Shown: positions 12,409-24,780 of the stretch, one piece after another
How positions within the stretch are numbered: position 1 is the first letter of the stretch
How the letters are laid out: each line of letters begins with the position of its first letter
Assembly: GCF_050948215.1 (NCBI RefSeq)
Contig: NC_135152.1
Location: 4,932,310 to 4,996,309 of the forward strand
Source: Halictus rubicundus
Taxonomy: Eukaryota; Arthropoda; Insecta; Hymenoptera; Halictidae
Reading direction: 5' to 3'
DNA length: 64,000 nt
Made by a program: the position numbers and the translations under genes
The notes under the pieces: generated by a model
Databases searched by the model: none
Seen by the model: the letters and a program-made list of their open reading frames with translations, nothing else
Told to the model about the DNA's origin: nothing

Positions 12409-14834
12409 GCGGGAGTTGCAACCTTGCGCTTGTTAATCGAGAATCGATGCGTATCCCCGGCCATGCTCTTCGGCTAAATTCCTCGCAAACGGGCCCCTTC
12501 CCGTCCCAGGATTTCAGCTTCGTGAGCGGCTTATTTATACAACGTCGGCGCGGCGTATCGCGAACAAATCGCCGGCGCACAGCCTGTGCGAATCCTGATT
12601 GGAGGATCCTATTCGAGTCCCTGATTCGAGGCTGCCTCCATATCGGAGCAAGCTGCACAAAAGAAAACAATCGGCAGACCGCGGAGCAGAGTCCTTCACT
12701 GCAGCCGGATTTGCATAGAGGATGCAAATCGTTGCGTTTTCGATTAAGGATCCCGGGTCCTTCTGGGATCCCGAACGAATCCGAAGCTTGTCTGCGACGT
12801 ACCTTGCAATCCTAAGAGGATCTCGAGAGAGGGTGCAGGCTATAACGTGCTGTACGTTAGGTGTCGCCGAGTTGCGGTTTAACAGAATTCTTATTTAAAT
12901 GCCCGGGCGATTATGTTGCTGGTTTATTGAGTCGCGACTGAAAGGTGTCGGTTCCATACGAGATTGTTGCAGACCGTTGCAGGAGGACTTTCTGGAGATT
13001 ATTGCTTCGAGAGCGGATTATCATTGGAATTGTAGCGAGGTGGCCTCCGAACGGTTTCAGTGCGTTCGGCTTGAGGATATTTTTGTTGGAGGAGATTGGG
13101 TTGCGCATGCATTTTACCTGATCCTCTTTGCCATTGTTCTGTCTCTGAGCTTTTTAAAAATCGCCAGGTTACTTGTAAATGTCCTTTTTGTGGAACATTT
13201 TATTTTATTTTTTTCTGCGGAACGCTCTGCCTTCAATTCAATTCCCAATAAAAACGCCCTAAATAAATAAACCATGGTCAATACGCTTCAGCTAATCACT
13301 CAACCATCTTCCTTATCGTCTAGAAATGAATTGCAAACATAATTTGCCAGTAAAAATTTGCTTTCCAGTAGAAATTTCTCGGTAAAAATTTGCCACCACC
13401 ATTAAACAGTTCCTAAGAAAAACGTACAAAATAAATACAGTATTAAATAACTACATCCAATACATTTTAGCGAATCTCTAAATAGAGTCGGTTTATATTC
13501 TGTGGAATTGTTCATTTTGCAAATGAATTGAAGAAACAATTTCTCCATAAAAGTTTGCTTTAGCAAGGGGTGGGTTCGAGGACAAAGGGGCGGTTTCCGG
13601 TGGCTGTATCCGAGTTTTTGCACGAAAGTGAGCGTTATCCCGCGGAAGGAGGATACCAGAGAAGCGTGGAAACTGTGGGCGCAGACGGGGCACTTCGGAA
13701 TGGGAATTTACGTGGCTCGTCTGCGACGTAAACAATGGCTGAGACGCGACGATAAATCCGCGGGGGTGTCCCGTTCCCGTGTTATCTAGGTCTAGGCGAT
13801 GCTCGTTTCGCCGTTACATCCCGGAGATTTACCACCTAAACAGTCGGAAAATATTCTCGTTCCCCGTGGTGGAAAGTGGCGCTCAATGCCAACCGTAAAA
13901 TTCGGAACGCTTCCCTTTCGGGGTTGCGATGGTGACCTCGATTCTTCGTGGTTCAGTATCTCTCCATTCAACCCCCCTCGAAGACTGTCATCGATCGATT
14001 GGGGATCGTCGAACAGATTCATCATTGTTAAGAGAGAACGAAATTGATGGCGCACGAAATTGGAGGGAAAATTTACCACCCCCATCAAGATTTTAGAATA
14101 TGAATATTGAATAAAAGGAGACGTTCTCCAGGTTGTTCAAGTTCTCCGACTCTTCACGTTCTGAAGGGGTGGTGTTCAAACTGTAAAATTTTGTGGACCT
14201 TGTATGCTAGGAAAGCAACAAGTTCAGTACATAAATAGTATTAATGATATGAATAAATTAACTAAAAAATTTTTAGTGCTCCAATCAATGAGACAATCAG
14301 AAAATATGTACAAACCTGCACGAATTCATTAACCCAGAGCCATAGCACCCCTTAAAAAATAAAGTATAATTTCTCGCGTCTCTCTCAGGTGTACACGGTA
14401 CCCGAAACCGATGTCCCGCAAAACTCCGTGTGTCCATGGAAGTTTCACCAATTCATTGATCGCCGGTCTCGGATATTGAAGCCGGGAGAGCGGAGCTTGG
14501 CAACTTTCTTGCGAAAAGTATACTCATCCCGTCCTCCCCAATTACGAAATGCCTTTAAGCAACAGTGTACCGCGAGAGATCGTCGTTCGTAGAATAATTT
14601 TCCAATACCGTTTGTCAACCGCGCCGGTCTCCGCGCGCGGAGTCTTTACGCGCGCGGAACGGGGTTGTAAATTCGATCGAATTATAACGTACAGCTCTTA
14701 AAGCCTTCGAGGGGGCCCCATAAGATAAGGATGCCCCATGGTTCGGTCCTTTTCAGCCGCGGCGGTTAACGAGAACGGTTAACTTTCGAATTTCGTTTGG
14801 AAACCGAAGAGGAGGGCGGGGTATCTGTCATCTT

Positions 14835-14848
14835 CGTCGTCGTCGTCG
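14835..14848 (+). repeat. Short (CGT)n tract
   Basis: Four to five CGT/TCG triplets in a CpG-rich region. Confidence 0.8.
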
Positions 14849-15779
14849 GAAGCCGGCTCGAAAAGGGAGGGAAATTTACGAAAGAGAAAGAGAGGCGACG
14901 TCGAAGCCGTCGGTGAGATTCGCGTGGAATCCCGTGGCTCGCAGGGATTGCAATAATTATCGACACCGTTGACAAAAAGCTGGCCGTAAACCGGCGGCGT
15001 CGGATAACGCGCGGCGGAATTACGGCGACGTCACTTACCGGCGACGTTTACAACCGCGCTAATTATCGCGTTTTATTGGCGAAGTAACGGCGACCGGCCA
15101 GCGGACATTTTATTCCGCGGCCTGCGAGCTGCTGCGATCCGAGATAAACCTGGCTGGGCCCCGCGCGCCGTTCAATAAACGCTTGTTCGAGTTCATTAGC
15201 CGTACCGTTAAGAACCGTGGCCACTTATAAACGCCGCGTGATTTATCGCCACCGATACCCGGAGTTAATTAATTCACCGAGCTGATAGGCGCCGCGGAAC
15301 CGACCGACAGCTTTATCTTTCCCGGAGCGACGAGATCCACCGCCTAAACTCCGTTTTCAGCTGGAGCACGGGAAATCGAGGAACGTCGAGCTCTTATGCT
15401 GTGTATCGAGTATATGTATCGATTATGCTCTCCGTATGCTGTGCTGGAATCATTCGTGACGCTACGCTTTTTATTTCGAAATAAGAAAATTCGCTATCCC
15501 CTCTGCTTCTTCTTCATCTGAAATACGACGAAAGCCGGCCCCGAGCCAACGCCTTATATCGAAAGGAAACTGTAGTGAAATATTGCCATGGGTCGGAAAT
15601 GACTCCGGCATAGGTCTAGAACTCGCAGGAATCCGAGGGTTAAGAGTATCGCCATCTTAGCTTATCTCTGAAGCTCACCTTTCACTAAATAATTCCAAGT
15701 GAAATTATTAGACTAAGTTGCTGGCAGTATATTGAAGTCGTTGTTGGACGATCCATTAAAAAAATCCTAATGCGTAGAT

Positions 15780-15995
15780 CATGGACATTAAAAAATTATG
15801 AAATAATCACCAGTATACAAGCTGTGAACGTAAGAATTAATAGAAGAATTTTATATCAAAATACCAAAGGTAAAAAAACTCCTGCAGAAGAGGAGACCGG
15901 AAGTATTAAAAAATTATGGAATAATCGCTGGTGGATAACGTGTTGGATTAAAAATTCGTAGAAGGATTTTAGAATAATTCAGATACGGCACAAGA
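15780..15995 (+). repeat. Old tandem duplication, about 118-bp period
   Basis: ATTAAAAAATTATG occurs at 15787 and again at 15905. It is followed in both by similar downstream sequence (AATAATC, a TGTG-containing stretch, GAATT..AGAAG.ATTTTA). The two copies are clearly diverged. No coding meaning is apparent. Confidence 0.45.
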
Positions 15996-17765
15996 CCACC
16001 ACCACATCAAACTACCTAAGTTCAACAAACTGAAACTATACGACATTAAGAATAACAGCATGATATTTTCACTTACGATTTCAAATGCGAAATGTTCGCA
16101 CGTTTCAGTGCGTTTTTCGACTTAAAAAGAATCAGAGAGTCTTAAAAACGCTCATCCCGAGGAAAAGCACGCTAAGAATTGTAAGAGCCGTAAAGAAGGA
16201 TCAAAGTTGCCGTTTTTTCTGCCGTAAGCTCGTCGAACACCTACAATTCTTCGCCTCTCCCGTACTCTCTTCAGCCTTGCCGCGCTTTTAATCCAATTTG
16301 CGGCAGGATCGACGGATAATCGGCGGACAAATAGTGATTAACATCACGTTCGAAAACTTTGTCCTCGGACCACACGATCCCGGCGCCGCAGGGGCCGTGT
16401 TTCGGACTTGTAAGTTTGTTCTTTTTCCCGCGGCAGGCGACCGATTCCAGGCCGCAATTAAATTAGATCGGATTTCATTGGACGTCCGAGGCCCTCGACT
16501 CCGCGATTTTACGATCCCGTTCCCGTAATGCCGTGCAATTATCCGTGGCGAAACAATGACCGGCTTCACCGCGGGAAAATCATGTTGCGTTCCTGGAAAA
16601 GCCACGGTTCCAGCGAGCCACGATAATCGCCGGCGACTTTCGAAACTGGTCGACTCCAGTGTCCCCTTTCCGTGCTTTATACGCGCGCCAAAAGAGAAGA
16701 GGCTGGCCCGAGTTCTGCTGGGAAATTACGCTAAACCGTTCCGAACGAACGCATAAATTATACACGAGACGCCGGGGTGGATGATGATCAACAGAGATGA
16801 CAGAGATCTAGGCGTCTGTGATGGTCGCTCCAACTGTGTTTTGATTGTATAATTTTTGGTTTTTACTTGTCAGTGCTGGGAGGTCGAGACGGCGATGTCT
16901 CACGTTTTTCTGTCTATTTTTGGTCTGGGATTTTTGAGATTGAAAATGAACGCCATGAGATTTTCATATGCTGCCGGGGCCCTGTTAACACGTTAAACGC
17001 ATTGCCAGTCCCTGGGGACCAACGGTATCGAATTTACAACATAAAATATACTATATAATTTACACATTATTCAAAAATATCTTCACTGTCTTAATAAATT
17101 CGATTGGAACAGATTAAACAGAAACGAGGTAACCGAGTGTTTCGCTTATTTTTTGCGCAATTTTTGCATTGAAATTTACATGAAAAGTGAAGTGGAAGGC
17201 GAGACAAAATTAGAATTTTCATCAATTGTACCAAAATGAAGCTTGAAAATCTTTTCTTCCATAACAATCCCAAACGAATTAGATTACACTCACTTGTTAG
17301 TTCACGATTGAAATTGCAGGGAAACAATGCTGAGTCGCGAACCACTTGGAAAAATTATGAAATATGTTACGATCGTGTAATAGTACTACAAAATTAGAAA
17401 TCAAAAACGTGTTTCGACCCAACCAGTGGCCGCGACTCGGGAAAGCGGTCGAAATATCGCCGGCAGTGATCGCAGACAGAAAAGAATCACCGAAACATCA
17501 GTCGACTCGGTACAGCGCCGCTTTAAAGCTGTTTATACGCCACTTACGTTACCCGGCGGCCATAAGTAGCACGATTTCGGGTCCCGCGTGACGATTAGAC
17601 ACTAAGTCGGTGTATGCTCGTAAACAGTTTCGACCCTTCTTTTTTATCGGGCTGTACAACCGGCAATTGCGCCAGCCGAAAGAAGCCAAAAAGGCTGTTG
17701 GCGCCTGTGGGATCGCATCCACTGCTTGGGGGACACCGGTCGTTTTGTTTACGTGTCGGGTCGGA

Positions 17766-17775
17766 GGCCATCTTG
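17766..17775 (-). promoter_or_regulatory. YY1/Pho-like motif CAAGATGGCC
   Basis: The minus strand reads CAAGATGGCC, the same ten bases as at 771-780, within a GC-rich block (17.4-18.1 kb). It may be a regulatory site; there is no other evidence. Confidence 0.2.
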
Positions 17776-18600
17776 GACGGTTCCGGCCTCGAGTTTGACG
17801 AGCCTCGGATGCGTTCGGTAGCTCGTCACTGGCATTCGAATCGCTCGCAATAAAGATACTTTATTGGACGCCGGCGTGGATATTGAATGGAACACTTAGG
17901 AGCACTTCGCCGCACCGCACCGGCGACGGCGGCCATCATAACAAACTCGGTTGCATTGTGCCGGCGAATTTTCGGCGGACACAACTTGTCACACAGTTGG
18001 ACGATACCGAAAATTTGCAAGTACCGATGGCACCACTGTTGGACGCTACTGGTGCGAGTGGTGGAATTATTTTCCCAACTTTTCGCGGATGTTTTAGGCA
18101 GCCTCGTCAGCGGATTGATGCGCCACCGATATTAGTGTGTAATTGGTGATATTAATATGCTGGAGTCGCTCATGTTCCGGTTCATTACTCACCAATCAAA
18201 AGTATAATATTGATGATCAACTCCGCTAGAAAATTTTCAATTGGTAGACAATCACAAAAGTCCTTTCGATTTATGAGCAATGAATCCATACGCATACGTC
18301 GAACTTTGTTGCATCAGTTTCTGCGACTCTGTCTCGTCGTGAAACGCGCCGTAATTGGTCCTCGAGTCACTGGAGTATTTATTATGCTTGTAACTGCCCT
18401 GCTAATTTGCGTAATAAATTTATACGTCTCTCGGGACCAGTGTTCCCGAAGCTCTAAAAATTAGCGGACAATTACCCGCACCGCAACGGACACCTTCCCA
18501 GCGATGTTATCCGAACGATTGCTTTATTGGGACCAATTCCGGCTCAGATAGCAATTATTGCATCCTAAAAACTCTCGTAAATTGACGCCATTTGTCTTTC

Positions 18601-18603
<3 letters not shown>

Positions 18604-18655
<52 letters not shown>
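18604..18655 (+). repeat. Microsatellite (TC)26
   Basis: Fifty-two bases of uninterrupted TC. Confidence 0.97.
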
Positions 18656-18656
<1 letters not shown>

Positions 18657-19200
18657 ACAGAACCGAGACTGTGCTCTCGAAAGAGAAACCGCTGTTCTGG
18701 GACCGATAACCGTACTCCTGAAATTTCCATAAGATTGCAATAAAAATTCTTTTGCAACTCCGCCAGGTTGCAGCGCAGAGTGTAACTTGAGCAAAACGCA
18801 GGCTGCTTTTGTATTTCGATATTCCTGTTCCACGTTCTGAAAAGGATCGCTTCCGTTGATCGTAAGCGATCGAGGATTACGGCTAAGCTTGCGGCTGTTT
18901 CTGACTTCAACCGTTGATTATCTTTTTTAAAAAAGTTCGGAAACCTGCCGGTTCGTTTCGAGAACACTGTGCAGAAATTATTGCTCCATATTCTCACGGA
19001 ATCTCGAACTCGCGATCATTATGCGGACATTAACGTAGCTAACTTTGCGTCAAACTTGCTTACACTGATTACTTTATCAGCTTAAACATCATGATCATTC
19101 GCAACTCGTTGCCAGCAATCAAGGCTGTAATTTTGTGAAGAAGTGCGGGGCAGAGTTTTGCGCGAATGCGCTCTTATGAATTTAAGTTAACAAATTCAGT

Positions 19201-19490
19201 GAATTACCACCCTTAAAACTCGTGACACACAGAGAATAACACACACAGTAATCTTCCAGGCATTTAGGCTGCCCCTTAGTTCACCAATTTTTCTATAAAT
19301 GTCAAAAATCCTTCATTTAATAATTAAAAATTGTACATCATTGTGCCTCAAGCAGAAAATCAATAAAAATGAATTCCCACCCTTAGTAGTCGTAATACGT
19401 AGACATTAATCTTTCCGACATGTAAACTGCCCTCGATTTCACCAACCTATTTTTCTATAAACGAACAAAATGCTTAACATAATAATTCAA
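19201..19490 (+). repeat. Old tandem duplication, about 165-bp period
   Basis: GAATTACCACCCTTA at 19201 corresponds to GAATTCCCACCCTTA at 19371. TAATCTT, CTGCC, TTCACCAA and TTTTCTATAAA follow in the same order in both copies, with offsets of 170 to 162 bp. The copies are substantially diverged. Confidence 0.6.
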
Positions 19491-19904
19491 AATTCCAGAT
19501 CCAAAAAATGAAATTTTTCCGAAACTTATGGGGCAGAAGCTCGCAGAAGAGCGCCTCAGTGGCAAAATTAGCCATCTATGGAAAAGCTCGTATTATCAGC
19601 CGGCGAAATGGGTGTCAGGCCCTGCCGAAGCCGGTAACGAGTTGGCCGACTAATTACTGGCGGCGTAACAGCCTCGTTTCGCGCGATTAAGGCCCCCGTT
19701 ACGATATTATTTAACCGCCGGACGCGTCGAGGAATGGCATCGGTCTTGCTCGGGCCGACGGCGATGGCGGGCGGGCGGACACGCGGTCAGTGTGCCTCTC
19801 CTCGGATATAATAGGAAACGACTTAAATAAATTATAACGGGGGTTACGATAAAACGCCTTTAATTTATTTTAACGGCGTCGTATAAACGCGCCCATATAA
19901 ATTC

Positions 19905-19920
19905 CGCGCGCGCGCGCGCG
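19905..19920. repeat. (CG)8 dinucleotide run
   Basis: Sixteen bases of alternating CG, a sequence type that readily forms left-handed Z-DNA. A run this long is uncommon in genomes that lose methylated CpG. Confidence 0.95.
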
Positions 19921-21643
19921 GTATCCGCCGTTTCCTGTTCCGCATCCCCTAACTTCGGACCCTCGGCTGTCGCAGCGAATCGCGCTCGCCGCCAATTCAT
20001 TCCCCGTTAATTGCCAGGTAGCAAAAGCTTCCTCCCCCGCTGTCCACGAAATTGATCTCGATTCCTTTTCGGTTAGACGCGACCGTCGCCAACGTTGCTT
20101 CCGAAAAACTCGCTCCGTCGGCGGTCGTTCGCAGTCAATTAAGATCAATCTCGTTTATCTCGCCTCGGCCTGGATTACTCAGCTTCTGCTTATGCTCTTC
20201 ACTAATTTTTTCACTTAATAGAATTTCGGATTTTTTTAGCGATTTTCCTGAGGGTTCCGATTCTCTCATAAAATGGCCGACGGAGACTGTCCATGGCGTT
20301 TTAGGATGACGAAACAGACGGAGCGGATAAGTCGACGGCTTTCGAGATTCGTTAGAAACAGAGATTAGAGCGTTAATTATGGATGATCAGGCTTAGGTTG
20401 TGCAAGAATCCAGAATCCAGCGTTTCGAACGATTCCGAGGGCTCATATTTACGACGATCCTGGAGTCGGCTCTTCGGAACGTTAATCCAGCGAGAGATGA
20501 CATTATAGACTTAGGTATGATTTACGCTTGTGGAAATTTTGCAACTCGAAATTATTTATAGCTAGCTTGGCTAGTTAAGTGGTCCTGAACGGCTAGGTTG
20601 TTGCAAAAATTGAATTTTTCTTTCCAATATGGAATTACCGATGAAATTCGAGGTTGCTTAGGTTGCTGCAACTGCACAAATATTCTGAGTGTGCAAACAA
20701 GTCTGTTGCAAAATATTTTAGTATGAAACATTTTGCGATTATACTAAAGTGAGAACACTGAATAATTCATAAATAAATCGCTAAAGTATCGAAGAAGTAG
20801 ACCAGAATTAAAAAAGAAACACCGACGGAACGATCAAGCAAATATAATATAAAATAAAATCTTTTCCACTGCAATCACTTAACAAATACCTAGAAAACCA
20901 CGCAGAATAATTATCCAACTAATGGCCACTTCCGTAACCTGCTCCAAAACCACCATGATTTCGCTCCGACTTCCTCGGAAAAATTCCAGTTTGTCGAAAG
21001 AGTGTCGTCCAGCATCTTCACGCAATTCCCGGCTAATTCTCTCGGCCGATCCCGAAGAGAAAGCGTCGATCGAACGTTTTCCGGGTTTTTAAGGACTCAC
21101 GGTGGTCCACAAAGGGGTAAGGTCCGGCGCGAAGGGTACTCTAGCCATCGGAAGAAAAGGGAACCCTTTCCCGCGGCGTTTTTACAGCGCAGTAAATAAG
21201 GAACTTTCTCCTAACCCTTTTTAGCGGACAGATCGCGTTGTACTTTCACTTCTGCCGTGCTGTTTCTTCGTTTCCCTTTTTACCTAGCTCGCCTCCCTTC
21301 ACCCCTTTCTCGCTCTGTGTGTTACGGGAAACGCAGGCCAAGAAGAACGATCGCTTCACCCTTTCGCCTGCCGGAGCAGACCGAGAGCGAAGCGACGAAA
21401 CACGAAACAGAAATCTTGAAATGTTTCCAGAGGCTCGAACGATTTTACGAGACAGTCTAACAAGAGAATTTGTTGTTCCGCGTGATTCACTGGTGGCGGC
21501 CCGCTACCGTTAACAAACCGTCTCCTCGCCCCTAAAATTAAACATTCCCGCGGTATAATCGTCGAGCACGCGGCCCACTTAAATTTAGAAGGACCCCGAA
21601 GCCTCGCTGTTTTTAATGTCGACGATCCCTTTGCTGTTCGCAG

Positions 21644-21687
21644 ATTACTGGTGCGGAGCTGGGCCGACGGACTTCGTCGTCGATACG
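21644..21687 (+). CDS. Candidate 44-nt micro-exon (unknown gene)
   Basis: A pyrimidine-rich acceptor (CCCTTTGCTGTTCGCAG, ending 21643) precedes 44 bases, followed by a near-perfect donor (ACG/GTGAGTG, GT at 21688). A plausible branch-point sequence lies in TTTTTAATG at about 21610. If the exon enters after the first codon base, it reads [x]YWCGAGPTDFVVDT and leaves in phase 0; the other two frames are also open. Cys, Trp and Gly in a row would suit an extracellular domain, but I cannot name a family. No neighbouring exon is visible, as expected if introns are long. The splice signals are seen; that this is a real exon is inferred. Such pairs also arise by chance in 64 kb. Confidence 0.3.
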
Positions 21688-23858
21688 GTGAGTGTCTGTC
21701 AATCTTTTCTTCGTCGATTGATTTTTATGCGTTTCTCGCGAAATATCATCTGGCGATGCTTAAAACCGCGGGCAGATTGCAAGAATTTAGAGATATCGAT
21801 ATATTCCTTTGAACTGATTAAAATTGTTGAGGAAGGAGAGAAAGAAATTTGTATTTTGGTCCTTGCAAACATTTATGCAGAAAATTCTCACTTTGCATGA
21901 ACAACCAGAAGTCTGTCTTGGAATTTTTGTTGGCAGAATTTGTCACTGTACGCGACATAGAAATGTTTATTTTTCATCTCTTTAAAAATGCTATGTACCA
22001 TAACTGCATAAACATCCGCAGTTATCAATAAATTACCTAAATAAGCGTAACCTTTCGCTTCAGTCTCGCCAATTTCAGGAAATTCGATGGAAGCGTAAAA
22101 GAATTATGCATACATCGCGAAACGTCGTTCGCGCGCAGACGTTTGTTAAAAACATCGCGTCAACCGTCGCCCCAAAATGCAAGCATTTCAACGCGGCCGA
22201 AAAAATTCATGAAAATTCTGAATATGAGCACTGCACCGCGGAAATTCGCGGAAAACAAACCGAACGCCAGAGAAATATTCATAGGGCCGACGGGAACGTC
22301 CGGGAAAAATCGTGCTCTATCGACATTGGCCACGCACGGGGTACGAATTATTCCGATGCACCGGCACGAAGGGGATTTTGAATGTCCGATGCATTCGGAG
22401 CACATGCGATTCGACGATCCCCTGGCGTTTGGTCGGGAAAACATCTGCCCCTCGAAATTGTATCTCCGTGTACGGAATGGCCGCCCGATGCTGCGCGAGA
22501 AGACTCGGGAAAATGGCACCTGGATCCCACCCTTGTAAATGCTTCCGGTCGATTTTAAAACATCGCTGGAATTATAAACTCAAACCAAAGACAAAAATGA
22601 CTTCAACTCCGAAATTCGAAGTACTCCGTGAACACTGGACTTTGAAGTTTAATTAATTTAAATATTAAATGGAAACGGTACTTCCAATCATTTTTATTAA
22701 ATTGTAGTGCTCTTAATTGAAATTATTTAGAATTTTATCGGTAAAAAGAAGTAACAGCAGAATCGAAATTTTTGGAAACACAAGAACCCGGAATACTAAA
22801 AGGCTGTGAGACGACAATATTGTAGGATGTAAAATTTATAACGAACTAAGCTAAAACTGAGCTGAGACCCTCATTACTCCGTTTATTAAAATTGTACACC
22901 ATTCGTCGAATGTCCAAACACCATCAATCAAAACTGCACTGTTCTGTCACACGCTATTTTGCAATTTTAACATTTGTGCTCCATCAGGGATGGTAAAACA
23001 ATATCGAAGCTCCAAAGTTTATAATTAGACCATGGATTTTTCTTCAAAATAAACAAGAAAGGAAGGTTACACAGAAAGTTTTTTAATTTGACCCTCAACA
23101 ATTCTAGTACGTCCAGAATCAAACAAGCAACTCTATTCTTAAATGCTTCCGACATTTTCACTGGTTTATGGTCTGGTATTTCGTGAACTAATTTTCGTTA
23201 CAAACGCATAAAATCTGCAGTCTATTCATAATGAACGGTAGCTAAAGCTCTCACGGCGACCACGAAGGCTTCGCATTTTCTCTTTAGTTCACTGAGGTAT
23301 TCGCACCTCCAAAAATTAAAGAACAAGGTACAGCAAGGTGTCTGAACATTTTCGAATAAAATAGACAATGCACTTTACATTTCCTTAATTGCAGTGTAAT
23401 GAAGTTGTATACATTAAAACACGTAAGAGAACTATCCGACTTCGACCCAGTATAGTATTTCAGCGTTAAAGCATCTTCCACCGTGATGAACCTGAACTTT
23501 CGTGTTTCGGCTTTGCCGAATGAAACTGCAGCGACTTTGTGCGAATCGTCAGGGTGGATATTCGACACTTAGCGTGTCGAGCGCAACCTCGAAGCGTGCG
23601 GTTCTGCGAAAATATGTCAGTTTCGGTGGTTCGAAGCGAGCGAGGCCCAGAAAAATCGTCGGGCCGCCGGTAACGAGCTTCTTAGTAGCCGGGTGTCTTA
23701 ATTCTTAAAATACTCCGGGGCCGTTGGTAACCATACGAAAGCCCGTGAAACACGTAATATACAACTTCCTTAAAAGGCAGTTCGTAATAGGTATTCCGCG
23801 AAGTACAACGTCATTATAAATTCACGTTTACCGAGGCTGAAAGCCGGCCTCGGCTATG

Positions 23859-23863
<5 letters not shown>
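21688..23863. other. 2.2 kb with no supported gene
   Basis: AT-rich overall with a GC-richer patch at 22.1-22.5 kb, where several overlapping frames (about 60-130 codons) occur on both strands. None has a recognisable domain. Confidence 0.5.

Positions 23864-23894
<31 letters not shown>
23864..23894 (+). repeat. Microsatellite (CT)n
   Basis: About 31 bases of CT/TC. Confidence 0.95.
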
Positions 23895-23898
<4 letters not shown>

Positions 23899-24102
23899 TT
23901 TCCCGCGAAAACGGAGAGTTCGGGAACGCGCCGGCATTTTGCACACTTCGCGACACTCCCTGCGCCGTTAATTCGTTACTTTACTTTACCCTTTACGGCG
24001 GGTAGTCACGATTCCCCCCTCCCCCTGCGCCGGGTAATTTATAATAACCGATATCGCGAACGACCATTCGTATTCGGAAACGAGCGAACGCTCCCCTTAT
24101 CT

Positions 24103-24116
24103 CCCCCCCCCCCCCC
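24103..24116 (+). repeat. Poly(C), 14 bases
   Basis: C homopolymer inside a C/T-rich stretch. The length may be affected by sequencing error. Confidence 0.9.
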
Positions 24117-24648
24117 GCCCCTCCCCCATTTATATTTTTCGCGTCGATCGCCGCGAAATTTTTCCGTCGATCTTTTGCACGAGCACCGACACGCATACTC
24201 TTGTGCTTGCGATGCAACGAGTCAGAACCGATTATTCGGAGGCTGCAACCATCGTTTCTCGATACTGAAGACGGCTTGTCGGTCTTTTTGAAACGTTGCA
24301 CGCCGCGAACGCTCGTAGTTATGAAAAAAAGTGTCGTTAATTGTTTAATACCGATTTCGGGATATTTTCGAATTGCGCGGTAGTGTCTAAATGATCGTAT
24401 TTGTCAGAGTAGAATCGTATTGGCCAATGAATTAATTCGGTGGGTTATTCTGTTTCTCCGATTGCTTCGAGGAGGGACATTTTGATGTAGAATTTACTTT
24501 GGTGATTTCGGGCCTAATTTGAATGTGTGTTTGGAAGGTTTAACGATGTTTATAGATATGGCAGTGTTTAAGCTGAAGTACATCTTATTCATTTTTCTAA
24601 TCTGCAAACGGAGATTTAAAGACAACTACGCGAAATACATTGGAACTT

Positions 24649-24780
24649 CAATTGAAGAGCTCAGGACAATAAACGGTCAGCTAGATTTCGACGTGACTGT
24701 AAAAGAACCAATTTTTTTTATAGTTCGATACAACAAACGGTCATCGAGCTGACCATTTGTTGCCCTGAGCTCTTCAATTG
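24649..24780. repeat. Compound inverted repeat (34-bp arms)
   Basis: CAATTGAAGAGCTCAGG.. at 24649-24682 is reverse-complemented at 24747-24780 with three mismatches in 34. A second, overlapping pair (CAACAAACGGTCA at 24731-24743 and TGACCATTTGTTG at 24750-24762) shares the right arm. RNA from either strand could fold in two alternative ways. It may be a small fold-back element or a partial duplication of one. No coding content. Confidence 0.8.

Larger units (their letters stand above)
10959..18603. other. 7.6 kb with no supported gene
   Basis: Composition alternates between AT-rich (11.7-12.1, 13.1-13.5, 14.1-14.4 and 15.7-16.1 kb) and CpG-rich (12.1-12.8, 14.6-15.4 and 16.3-16.7 kb). Chance frames of 60-165 codons occur on both strands in the GC-rich parts with no recognisable domain. 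Small repeats are listed separately. Confidence 0.5.
18656..21643. other. 3 kb with no supported gene
   Basis: Mixed AT-rich and CpG-rich sequence without a recognisable protein. Frames at 20.05-20.3 and 21.0-21.5 kb are chance-sized. Confidence 0.5.
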
